Part shown: positions 36,938 to 48,012 of the stretch, one piece after another
Numbering within the stretch: position 1 is the stretch's first letter
Layout: each line of letters opens with the position of its first letter
Assembly (NCBI RefSeq): GCF_010015445.1
Contig: NC_053116.1
Coordinates: forward strand, 29,598,285 to 29,662,284
Direction of reading: 5' to 3'
Length of the DNA: 64,000 bases
DNA from: Perca fluviatilis
Taxonomy: Eukaryota > Chordata > Actinopteri > Perciformes > Percidae
Notes under the pieces: model-generated
Databases searched by the model: none
What the model was told of the DNA's origin: nothing
What the model saw: the letters and a program-made list of their open reading frames with translations, nothing else
Translations under genes and position numbers: made by a program

Positions 36938-37008
36938 CTATCATCATCATTACCAGGCAGTATTAGAGAAAGTGATGATATCCAATGCTGCCTCGTAAGA
37001 TGGAGATA
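36938..37008 (-). ncRNA. mir200b: miR-200b hairpin
   Basis: The mature 3p product occupies 36965-36944 (22 nt, seed AAUACUG) and is identical to vertebrate miR-200b. The 5p arm is at 37002-36981 (CAUCUUACGAGGCAGCAUUG...) with a 15-nt loop. It is the first hairpin of the cluster in the direction of transcription. Confidence 0.97.
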
Positions 37009-37009
37009 A

Positions 37010-40000
37010 TCACCCAAACATCTCATTACTAAACTGATGGAACAGATTGGGATAACTTTGGTTGTAGAATATAATGTGTGAGTTCCAGTTATTAAATGTT
37101 AATGAATGAATGACATCTACTGAAGCAGATTTGGGAGTGAGTAGTAAACCTAACCATAAATACCTTTGAAAGAAAGGGGAACTCAACCTTAAATGATTAG
37201 GGTATATGGGTACGTAAGAGTGAAATAAGTAAGTATGCCATAAACTAAGCCATGTATAGCCTAAAAATAGCATTGTAAATAGGCGTTGGGAAGTCTATAT
37301 TTGGAGACCCCCTCTCTATAATATAATTGCTGAGCCCTTGTTGTGGTTTTTAGCTTAAACTCGCTGTCACAGAAGACTGGGCCACAGTAGTTGTTAATGA
37401 TTGCCCAAACCTGTTACAACTAGTCTAAATCTATGGCACGGCAAAGTTGGGAGGCCTGCTTTTCACACAATGCATGGCAGTTACTAATTTCAAACGCCGT
37501 ACGTCATGCACCTTCACTTAAAATTGTCACCAAGTCAAAAGCACGTCAGCCTCAGGGAGCTGTTTCTGTTCAACATCATATCCCGCCAGAAGAGTAATAG
37601 TGTTTTTACGTTGCAACATACTGTTCTGTCTCTCTAATAAAACAGTGTTGTCAAGTCGGTTTCAACTGATGTTTTATGGAATGGAAAAAAGGAAAAGCCA
37701 ATTTTTCTTTTTCTTTTCTGTTTTGCATTGGTGGAGATCTTAGGCCGTTGTCTTTCTGTTTGCTGAATGATGAAAGGCTGATGGAATGCTGCTCAGCTCG
37801 ACCTGAGCCGACGCTGTGTATGCAGAAGGTCACTGAAACAGCCCTCGTTTGCTGAATATCGTGGATCATTCACAGGTACACCGCGTGAAATCCTCACACC
37901 CCATACTACGGACATTTTAATCTCTAAATTAAACATTAAATAAATTTCTTATTATCTAGTTATTCTAAAAAGTCACTGTACTTTATATCTTGTCACATTA
38001 GATATAGAATATACTTCATCAAATGACGTGTAGGTTAACTACGGAAAGTTCCCCTTTTCTTTCAACAAAGATTTGATTGTTCAACACATTTAGAATCAGC
38101 CCTCTCTTTTACAAAGTGACTACATTTCTCTCGGAACAAAAGCCCAAATAAAGAGATGAGACATTATTGTGTTCATTAAGAAAGAACAGGTTTCCAGTCA
38201 TCCTGTAAGCAATGCAAAAGTAGAGCACACGAGAGAGAGAGAGAGAGAGAGAGAGGGGGAGGGAGAGGGAAAGAAAAGTGAGTATAAGGGAGGGAAAAGT
38301 TCAGGGAAAGAAGGTGAAGGAAAATGGAGAATGCACCTGTAACCTTACCGTCATGAAAGGTACCCCCAAGGAAAGAATGTAACAAAACCAAAGTAAAGTG
38401 AGTACGTTTGGAGGGAGGGGGCTGAAAAAAAGAAAGAGAAAAAAGATCTTGAATTTCCACCCCGCTGCCTGAGAACGCTTCGTCTTCCTCCCGGTCAGTC
38501 AGGCCCCATGAAATGAGAAAGCCAAGCAGACCTGCTCTCCCAGATTCTATTTAGTTAATCATCAGCATTATAAACCAGTGCTGCAGGCCCTCTGAGGAAG
38601 AAAAGAGGGAGAGAGAGAAAGAAAGAGTGAAAAAAAAGATTAGCCCAGAAAATTCTAGCTGGTAGAAACAAGTTGTGAAAATAACAGTACCTGAACAAAG
38701 TAGAGCATGTTACCTTTCGAAATATCTAACCAACCCCTACGTCCAACAAACTTGGTCTCAATTTGTCCTCCATTTGTCCAAATACTTCTTCTTCTGTTCC
38801 CTCGTGGTTCAAAACGACCGAACTTTTCCCATTGTTGTACATAGTGCTCGGTGCAGTGTGGGAGTCTCAACCGCTTACGGCTGCCCACGCTTTTTGCCTG
38901 TTGGAAGTGAGGCGTGATCAGGTAACTCTGCCCTCTGTGCTGGAATGTGACTCCACTGTGAAGTCAACAACCCCATAGGTAAACTGGCCTGGCCCTTAAT
39001 CAATAGTTGCTGTCTTTGTGAGAAAACAATGGCAGGGAAACCCAAAACCATATTTAACTCCAGACCTTATCTTAACGGCACCTAATTGGGCCTTGAGACA
39101 ACTGAGGGGCAGCCTGGTAACTGGGATATTTAGGCCATGATACTGCTTATCATCCATGTGCCACTGCAGTACTTCTAAATGTATACTTAGTGATTTACAT
39201 TAGTAGTTGATGTTAGAGCAAGTAGCTCCTCCCCCTTGCTCAGTGTCCTTTCACCTTTCTGTTTTGAATATTTCAAATGAAGCACTAACATATTCAACTA
39301 ATTTGATTATTGAAAGGGATTTGGACATTTACTTTCCTTCTTAATGCCTTTTACATATTTTAATTCAAGCTACCTATCCACCCCTCCTCATCACGGACAG
39401 GTTCCTTTTGCATTCTATCAAAAGTAAAATCTGTCAGAAATGAATAATTAAATTAATAATCCCCCTGGAGGCACAAATTGTAACATTACGTCTTTTGAAG
39501 TTGATTCAATGTTGCCAAAAAGAGGAAATTATTGTTTTAAATGGTAAACTGTAAGATGGAAACATCTTGAATCATATTATTATCATCATGGCTTCTTAAT
39601 TAAAAGGGTATAGCATAGCACTGACTTTTTAAAATGGCCCTGGCCCATAATGCAGTGTCATTTACCCTTTTAGATGAATCAAACCGCAGCTATAACTTAA
39701 CCTCTCACCCCACGAGGTGATAAGGCCTACACTCTCTTTTAATTTCAAACCTATGACTCAAACACGAACAAACAACATCAAAATCAGTCCACCATTTCGT
39801 CTGGTCTCCCAATCATTAAATCTGGCTTTCTGTTGAAATTCTACTCTGCACTTCCCGCCCTGCTGCCATACGTTGGCAGTGTGACCAGCCCTCATGTGAC
39901 TTGCAGCTATTCAGGTGTATGAAAGAAATGAACAAATGTTGCTCTTTCCACCAATCACAATCTTCCACCTCGCTCTGCAGTCGCCACTGTGCAGTACATG

Positions 40001-40899
40001 GTCGACATTTTCCCTCCATTTTCCCTTCTCCTTCCCAGACTGCAACAGTCCTCGGCTGCTCAAAAAGACCTTATGAGCAGCCTAGAAGACTTAATAATGT
40101 ATACCTTCTATCTCGTGGAAATGATCTGCTCTGATAAGTCCAATGCTGCTGTCTGTCTGAACTTAACCCAACCTCAGAGGCAGGGAAAACGGACGAGCAG
40201 ACATTTTACGTCCGACACACATCCACTTCATAACAGACTCTTTTTTTCATTTCAAAAGCGCATGACATAGGCGTTATTCTATCAAATCTCTACCTTAAAA
40301 AGCCAACGAAAGGAAAGCAGTAAGAAGTAAACCGTAGAAACCAAAACTCTAGAGAATATATCCAAAGACTAACCGACAGTTTGTGGAAAAAAGTTGCCAA
40401 ATGAGTTCTGAATTAACACTTAACAATAATGTTAAACTTATCAGGTATTACTATTTGATTATTAATAGGTAAAGCGGTTTCATACCATGGATGTTTCCTT
40501 GTGAAGCAGATTTTAAAGCTCTAAAAAAAGGAGTCAGACTCCGTCCTCATATCCTTTGACAAGTCTGGCAGTTTGCCTTTACCTGCCCCAACTGGTCTAT
40601 CCAGTTTAGGAATGAGCGTTGGCTTCTATTGTTTCCTCTTCTTTCTCCCCGGTTAAAAGGAGCTGGAATTCGATACACATTATTTTCGCTTCCCATCGAA
40701 ACTAGCTAGACCCTCCTATATCAGCACACAATCGCAGAGGGCTACATACGCTGACCTAATTTTCTGATCTTAGTCGATGAACAAATGTCCGTAAAGTTTT
40801 AACTCTGTTGACGCTGAGCAACAGGTTATGACGACAGCTCGAGTCTTAAAGATGGAGAATGAAGACAAAGAAGGGAACACATTAGTGCATTTACCCAGT
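37010..40899. other. Region between miR-200b and its candidate promoter
   Basis: No supported gene. It holds a (GA)n tract at 38229-38254 and AT-rich stretches around 39240-39620 with the even composition of conserved non-coding DNA, but conservation cannot be judged from one sequence. Confidence 0.4.
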
Positions 40900-41830
40900 C
40901 GTTTCCCAGGTGTGGTCATCGAGCCAGAAACCCAAGACAAGAGGCATCATTGTATAAGAGCTCTTGACGCCCCGTTGGCTAGTCTTCCTCTTTCCTGCTC
41001 CTGCTGAAGGACAGTCGACCTCTGGAGTGGCGGGTAGGAAGAAAAAAAAAAAAGCCGTCCCTTTTCAGGTAGATGCAACCGTAGAGTCGGAGGAAGAGCC
41101 AAACCCCGGAACAAAACCAACCAGTTTTAAGCGCGCCAGCTCTCTTCCTGCTGCCCGAGCAGAACTTGTTTTTTTCCAGGTGCTCTCGTCTGCGGTGTTA
41201 GGCGGTTAAGCTTCTCAAGAAGACAGAGGCTGAATTTGTAAAGGGCTTGGTTTACATGTAGTCTGACCCCCCCCCGCCCTCCTCCCCTTTCCCCCACAGG
41301 TGTAATTTTCAGGTCGCAGCCAATCTCCTTAGCCTCTTGCGCCCACAGGTGTGTCCCCCGCGTCTTTAGCCAATGGTGGTTCAGACGAAACTCCCCCCCC
41401 CCCACAACCCCTCCTACCCTCTGACTCCCACCTCACCGGTTCGCTCACCTCCGCCCTCCCCATGAGCCCCCAGGTACCTTGTTGTGTGTTTTTTTATGAT
41501 GTCAGCTCAGGCTTCTGTGGGAACAATCTCCTCTGTTCCTATTACAACACAGACAACAGGTAAAGAACCATCATCCTCAACTGCCGGACACACCTATCCT
41601 GTCCAAGCAGAGAAAATATATCATCAGGCCGACACACTGCGAGGGACAGGTATTCAAAACATGTATCTGTGAGGTATTATCATATGCAAAAAACCATTGC
41701 CTACTTCTTAGCTGTATAACTCCCCCATAACCTGAAATACCTGCCCTTTGCTCCACACGCCTCTTTTGTCCTAACAATAACCCAGCTGAGTTACAGCGAG
41801 AGCAACAGGTGAACAAAGTGCAGGTGAGTA
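40900..41830 (-). promoter_or_regulatory. Candidate E-box-rich promoter/enhancer of the miR-200 cluster
   Basis: CAGGTG or CAGGTA E-boxes occur at 40907, 41066, 41177, 41297, 41346, 41471, 41806 and 41821, and TACCTG at 41738. The stretch around 41.2-41.5 kb is GC-rich. ZEB1/ZEB2 and SNAIL bind this E-box type and repress the human cluster from a promoter about 4 kb upstream of miR-200b, the same distance as here. Confidence 0.55.
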
Positions 41831-41899
41831 AAACTTGAGTAAGACACACCCGCAGTTTGAGTCGTGGGAGATGGGGGAGCAGTGACAAGGGGGCTGGTG

Positions 41900-44800
41900 G
41901 GGCCCCTGGCCCCCAGGGGCAAACAGGGGCCTAATCCAAAACCTGGACAGGGTTTGGCTGGAAGCTGGGCAAGGCAGACACTTTCGGTCTTGAGGTGTAA
42001 TTGTCGGGATTAGTCTCTCAACAATGAGCACAATGGCAGAGCCATATCCTGTTTCAGCAGGGGCGTGGCACAGGTTGCTGCAGAACTACGTTAACAAAGA
42101 TGGAAGAAGGCGATTGTTTGAATCTTTAAGTTAAACAAACCGTAGCAGTCTGTGAAATACTGACCCAAACTACAATAAAATCGCTCATTATCCACCAATC
42201 AAACACCTTTACCTTTCGATTCCAAGATAGTTATTACAATAAAGCTCTATGTTGAGCCTCAGTTCTGTACTGTGGATAATGAGTTGATTATGAAAAAAGC
42301 AGAAAAATAGTGATAGAAAGTCTGTGCATAAGCATTAAATGTTTTTTTGTAGTCTTTCACCATGTCAATTCTGAGTGAAGCTCAGTCTCTTCAAAGGGAG
42401 CAGTTAGTGAATTGCTCTGCTCTGAAAGGTTTGCTTTGTTCAGGCTCTTCATTTGCATACCAAATGAGGTTTGGAGTGAAGGCAGGGGCCTGACCTGAAC
42501 TTATTTGGGTACTGATGGCTATCTGGCCAGCCGGTCACGCAAGTCAGGATGTGAGGACATCCCTCAGCAGCATTGACTCAACAGCCTCAACAAACACAAA
42601 CACTCAGAGGCAAATACTGCTGCGTGGACATATTCAAACTCCCACCTGCTAAAACGTCTTGGTTTCTCCGAGGCCCTTTTATGAAAAAATCAAGTAAGAA
42701 CACTCTAGAATAAGGAGGTGTTATGTAGGTTTACAAAGATTATTTGTGTGCACAATTTTAGAATTTGTTGTCTCAAAATAAGAATTCTTGCTCTGGATTT
42801 CGCATAATGTATCACCTTCATGTCATTATGCTTGTCTTGCCTTCACACACTGACTTTACTGTGAATTGCTTGGATTTAATGCCATTTTATTTAAAGTTGT
42901 TTGAGATCCAAACAAACATTTTACAGGAAAACGGATTATTTCTCAGTAAAAACGTTGATACTGGGAATGACATCCAGTTCGTTAAAACTCTTGAGGAGCG
43001 TTTTATGAATGTCGTCTTTGTTGTTTCCAGCTTCTGGCTGATTGAATTTCCCCTTATCGAGTCAAGAACACAAATTATGTGTGAAGAAATCACTTTTTTC
43101 TCCAGTATACCTCACAGCATCCATAAAAATAAGCAAAAAATTTGTTTTTTCTACGTTATGAAGACACCCATTTTCTGTCCCAGTATGCAAATTGGCCTGT
43201 GATTTATGATGGACACTGTAATCCTGAATGGGTCTGTGTACTGGATGTACCTACAGTATCAGACATTCTGGGGATCAAAAGATGAGATGAGAGAAAGCTG
43301 GGACAAGCAAAACCTTGCTCACTGTAAAACAAGCCACCGAACAACAAGGTTTATAGTTGTCTTTACAGTAACCTGACAGCGGTCGTGTGGATCCAAGTCT
43401 GGATAAATGCCACAGCTTGTCAACTGAGAAAAAGGAAAACAATGACTCATGTTTGTTTCATCTTTCCCCGTGTGCTGTTGCAGAACATTTCCATGTAGCC
43501 CTTCACTAATCTGCATTCAGTATCCAAGGTGACTAGTAACGCTGGATATGTATCTCCCCTCAGGCCTCTAACTGAAGCCATAGCCTTTATGGTGCATTGC
43601 CAACTGAGAATCACAATACACACAAGAAGTGACCCTGAAGGGCATAGTAAGTCTTCTTAAAATAAAACCAAGAGTCTAAGTGAGTGCTGTTTGCTCATTA
43701 AGTATATCGAACAACTATGAATTAATCATTTAACTTAACTAACATAGTCAGACAAATCAGTCGGTGCTTTCAAAAAAAGCATAACAGAGCCAAATAATCT
43801 GTCCACAGTTATGAGTACCAAAACATTGTCATTTAAGTGAGTACAAGTGATTGACAGTGTGATGGATTCTTCATTTCCTGCACAGTATAGAGTTTTTGAT
43901 CAGTAAAAATGTTCTTTAGTGAGTAACAAGTCTCTGTAAGTTCATTTTCGCTTAACTAAATTGAGAGAAGGTGCAACAGTGAAAGAAGGAAACTCGTTCA
44001 AGTTGTAAATATGTAAAACACTGTGGTATTATTTGGAAAATTGGTTGGTAGTGATGTAAAGCATCTAGTACTTGAATTGTGATAACTAGGCTAAGATACA
44101 AGATAAATTCAAGTAAATTGTTCCGTTACTTAAAAACCTGCTGTGCAATTGCATATTGCAACATTGTAATGTACCATATTCTTGTGATAGCTCAGAACAA
44201 ACTGGATCATGTGAATTTAGCTGGGCTGATGACCTGGGCTGTCGTCAAGACCACTAACCAATAGAGTCCAAGACAAGTCCAAGTCTGAACACTCGGACCC
44301 ACAAGTCAGAGACAAGTCAGAGATAACAAGAAAAAATGACTCAAGCCCGAGACTTATCTGGAGTAATACGGTACAGCCCTGCTGCTGGGCATGTATGACC
44401 CATATCGTTCAACTTCTACCTCTTTGGTGTAGTATCTTGATCTACAACTGTGCAGAGAGACTAGGTTTAAACAGAATGAATAGACAAATAAAAAAGCTGC
44501 GCAGTATTCGAGGTTGATTTAGTAATGCAGTGATTCGTATGCAGAAAGATTCAAATGGATTACGCTTATAAAAAAAAGGAAATGTATAATATAATGGATA
44601 ACTAACAGCACTTTGATGCGAGGCTGTGTGCGGATACTTTGCTTTGCGTTTCTTGTAGTAAATAGACACCTTGTACTGTAAACCAGACAGCCTATGAAAC
44701 TGATCTGAACAATATCCTGTGTGTTATAACATATTCATTAGTAAAGAATACTGAACAACAATATATCCACACTCTCTGAATGGTCATAGACACAACGTAA

Positions 44801-46549
44801 AGCCATCAATAGCTGCTGTTCTCATAGGTTTTCCCAAATTAGAGGCCTTATCACACCATATGCAGCATCTGTCCGTTAAGTCTTTTCTGTTGTTTTATCC
44901 ACCTGTCTCCTCGGTCTGCCCTGCTGCTCAGGTGACTATGGGATAATTACAGAGATTGACATTGTCTTAGAGGAAATTGGAGGACTTAGCCCAGGTGTGA
45001 TGTTTAAAGGACCCTCATTACATTGATCAGCACTCAACCACTGATTTCTACCAAGTCTCTCGCCAATTAGCTCCCTGTCCGCCTCGGCAGCAAAGCCCCC
45101 CCGCCACCTTATAAAGAAAATATAGAATACATAACTCTTTCAGGTGTTTGACTTTTTCTACAGTACAATATTTAACATGTATTAATATGTATGTTAATAT
45201 GATTAATATGATAATAATTAATAAAATAATAATAATAAAATAATTAATATATGATTAATAATAATATGTTAATATTAATATGTATGTATGTTAAACTTTT
45301 ATCTTTGCCTGGTTGAGGAGAAACAAGCCTCATGTCTTCTCACAAAGCCAGAGAATCACCAAGGGAGCAGCGTGCACACAAGCAGTCTAGCAGCCACAGC
45401 CGTGCTCTGACTTGCGGCCTGCCACCAGCAGCGGGTAATTGGCCCCAAAGGATTTAGGGCGGGATGGTGCGTGTGGATGGCGCGGTCGTATCCCATAATC
45501 TCCAATGGGGCAGTTTCCACAGAGAAGTGGAGCGAGGCATACCAATTATTACTGCATCTTATTCCACAACACACCTGTTTGGCTCATCTGCCGCTTCAGA
45601 AACAAACTGTGATCCGTCTGACATCAGTGACAAGCAAAGTGGAGTAATATACAGAATCTATATAGGAAATGTATGTAATGAAATACATTCATATGCATCT
45701 ATTTAGCATGAGAAAAATGCATGTTTGTATGGAAAGTATCACCACGAACGATCATATCAGACATTATATCAAAACATTCACTGTTAACATTACCTAATTA
45801 ATTCCCCAAAAAATGTTAATGGATTTAAATGAGAGCATGTTTACTTATCTGAAGATTAGTAACTAAAACTACTTGGTTAATGTTAAGGAAAGACGTTGGT
45901 CATTCAGTAGTTAAATAAGAAAATATCATCACTGACAAGTCTTAGACAGGATTTGATTCAGGATGCTGGTGTTGAAAGTAAACACTTATCCACCACCCAG
46001 ACCTCCACACACTGCTGTGACAGTACACTACTTTGACGTTGCTGTTAAATGTAACACTTTTTTACTCTTTAAAAGGAAAAAAAAAATCTATTCAAGCCAT
46101 ATTTTCTGAAAGTAAAGTCAATTTTACTCATACTCCATCCACCTGTTTCTACCAGCAAAAAACAACCAACCAATGGACTAACCCATTTCAATCTATATAA
46201 TCTTGTTTTGATGTATTAGCTCCGCGTGATGTTAATGAGATGGGTTTCAGCATGTACTGTAAGTGGGTGGTGGGGAGGTCGCCATTGTAATTATTCTTTT
46301 TGTATCTTTTTGTTTCTGTATGCTTACGTGTTTACATATTGCTATGTTTATTTAAAAAGAAACTGAGAAAAACAAAATAGTGGAAACACTGACAGTTGAC
46401 GGTTTTATCATAATAAACACAATGACCGAGATGCACTGCTGCTGTCACTGTAAGTATTAAATATATGAGGCAAATCTTCTAAAAGTTTTTGTTGATTAAA
46501 TTCAATGACTCTGAATGGATTCCTGTCTGTCTTAAACCTACGTGTGCAG

Positions 46550-46595
<46 letters not shown>

Positions 46596-47450
46596 ACACA
46601 CTCTTAAGTGTGACTTGTTGCCTGTCAAACACAGCTGCAGTGCTGCTGGCTGGGTCAAGTTTCATTCATTGACAGTCGAGACGTTGCAGTTTGTTTAGGA
46701 AATGAGCTGAAATGCTGACCTCCAGGTCATCATTCATTGTGCCCTTCTTTAAATAGCATGTTAGCCTAGCCTGCCTCATGGCAAAATGTGGCATTGTCAA
46801 AGCTTTAAAGGGTTTGTGTGTGTTCAGTTTGAGGGCATTATGAGGTGCTATGATAGAGTACAATCTCCAAACACACCTGCCTGTTTCTTCCATGAGACTC
46901 TCTATTTGGTCCCATGTAATTAGCTCGCTGTGTAATGTGTTTACTAAGGCATTAGGATGCAGGGAATGACAATGATTTTCAGAGGAAGAGCTATATGCTT
47001 TGGTTTATGTGTATGTGGATTCATCCAGGCATGAAAAATGTTGAATGGCACTAACAGAAGGTGATCGCCCATTACATGAGCCTTTTGAGATTATTCAGAG
47101 AGGGAAGCATCGTTCTCTGTAGACATACACACAGCTGATAATCGTTTGGGTCAATAGTCAGTTGCCTCGTGTGAATTTACAGTTATAACATCATAAGTAA
47201 TAGAATTTTATTATAACATTTCCATTTAGGAAGAACTCCTTTCTCATCCAGGCCAGTCCAGTTAACAGTTGTTATGACAAAACATTTTGTATAAGAATCA
47301 TAACTGCACTTTCACCTTCCGTCAAACTCATTTTTCATACATTTCTGGTGGTGATGAGTATTTACCATTTACGTTTGTTTTCCTGCACTAGAAGTAGTTG
47401 AAGTGAATATTAGCCCTTTTCAACCAAATGGTACCAGGAACTTAATGTCC
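41900..47450. other. Gene-free stretch upstream of the miR-200 locus
   Basis: No coding exon with splice support. A repeat-like segment at 44220-44400 carries AGTCCAAGACAAGTCCAAGTC and ACTCAAGCCCGAGACT, typical of a fish repeat. The (CA)n at 46551-46592 is a microsatellite. The segment 44925-45065 has the look of a conserved non-coding element. Confidence 0.4.
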
Positions 47451-47453
47451 TCC

Positions 47454-48012
47454 TGTCGGTACACGATCCGTTCTGCCTGCACGATCCGTTCTGCACATGC
47501 GCGATCCGTTCTGCACATGCGCAAAATGTTCGCGCATGCGCTTTTGTACGAGGATTTACGACACTGCACGATCTGTTCCACGCTTCCGGTCGACAGCCAA
47601 GCTAACGTTAGTTTAGCTAACAGCTAATTCGGCTAACCGCTAGCTGAGACAGCATGTAATAACTTTAAAAGACCCTCAAAATAAAACTTGAAAATAAATG
47701 TTAACATATATAACAGCTGTTACGTCAGTTCTACTTTACTTGTGCTCATTTAAAATCACTCAATATTTGTCTTTATTGTTATTACTGTAAAGTCTTAATT
47801 TAGCTGTAGCCTGCTTCTCCCATTAAGTTTGACTTAACGTTATTTTAGACTGAATCTATCTGTCAGCTAGCGGTTAGCCGAATTAGCTGTTAGCTAAACT
47901 AACGTTAGCTTCCCGGTGGAACAGATCGTGCAGGTCGTATCCTCGGTAAAACAGTATTATCTTGCGCATGTGCAGAACGGATCATGCAGGCAGAATGGAT
48001 CATGTACCGACA
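47454..48012. mobile_element. Foldback element of 559 bp
   Basis: The ends TGTCGGTAC and GTACCGACA are inverted. The arms share GCTAACGTTAGTTTAGCTAA, CTAATTCGGCTAACCGCTAG and (with variation) CACGATCCGTTCTGC. The left arm carries three tandem copies of a 22-25-bp CGATCCGTTCTGCACATGCG unit. The loop is about 200 bp. Non-coding. Confidence 0.82.

Larger units (their letters stand above)
34815..41180 (-). ncRNA. Inferred primary transcript of miR-200b/200a/429
   Basis: The three hairpins share the strand and order 200b, 200a, 429, as in the mammalian cluster that is processed from one transcript. The 5' limit is set at the E-box-rich GC-rich stretch near 41.2 kb and the 3' limit at the first plausible AATAAA past miR-429 (34820-34815). 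Both limits are guesses. No coding frame in between is convincing. The miR-200 family keeps cells epithelial by repressing ZEB1/ZEB2. Confidence 0.45.

Noticed and set aside
36669..36950. Poly-serine frame between miR-200a and miR-200b
   Set aside because: It results from the (GCT)15 repeat and overlaps the miRNA hairpins. It has no other coding features.
40964..41209. 81-codon frame with a poly-lysine run
   Set aside because: It overlaps the GC-rich candidate control region and an A-run, lacks an ATG at its start, and has no domain.
41260..41410. C-runs that might be G-quadruplexes of functional note
   Set aside because: The runs are interrupted and I cannot assess folding. They are mentioned only as part of the GC-rich candidate promoter.
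42765..43202. 145-codon open frame on the plus strand
   Set aside because: It has AT-rich composition and no domain or splice context, and the sequence looks non-coding.
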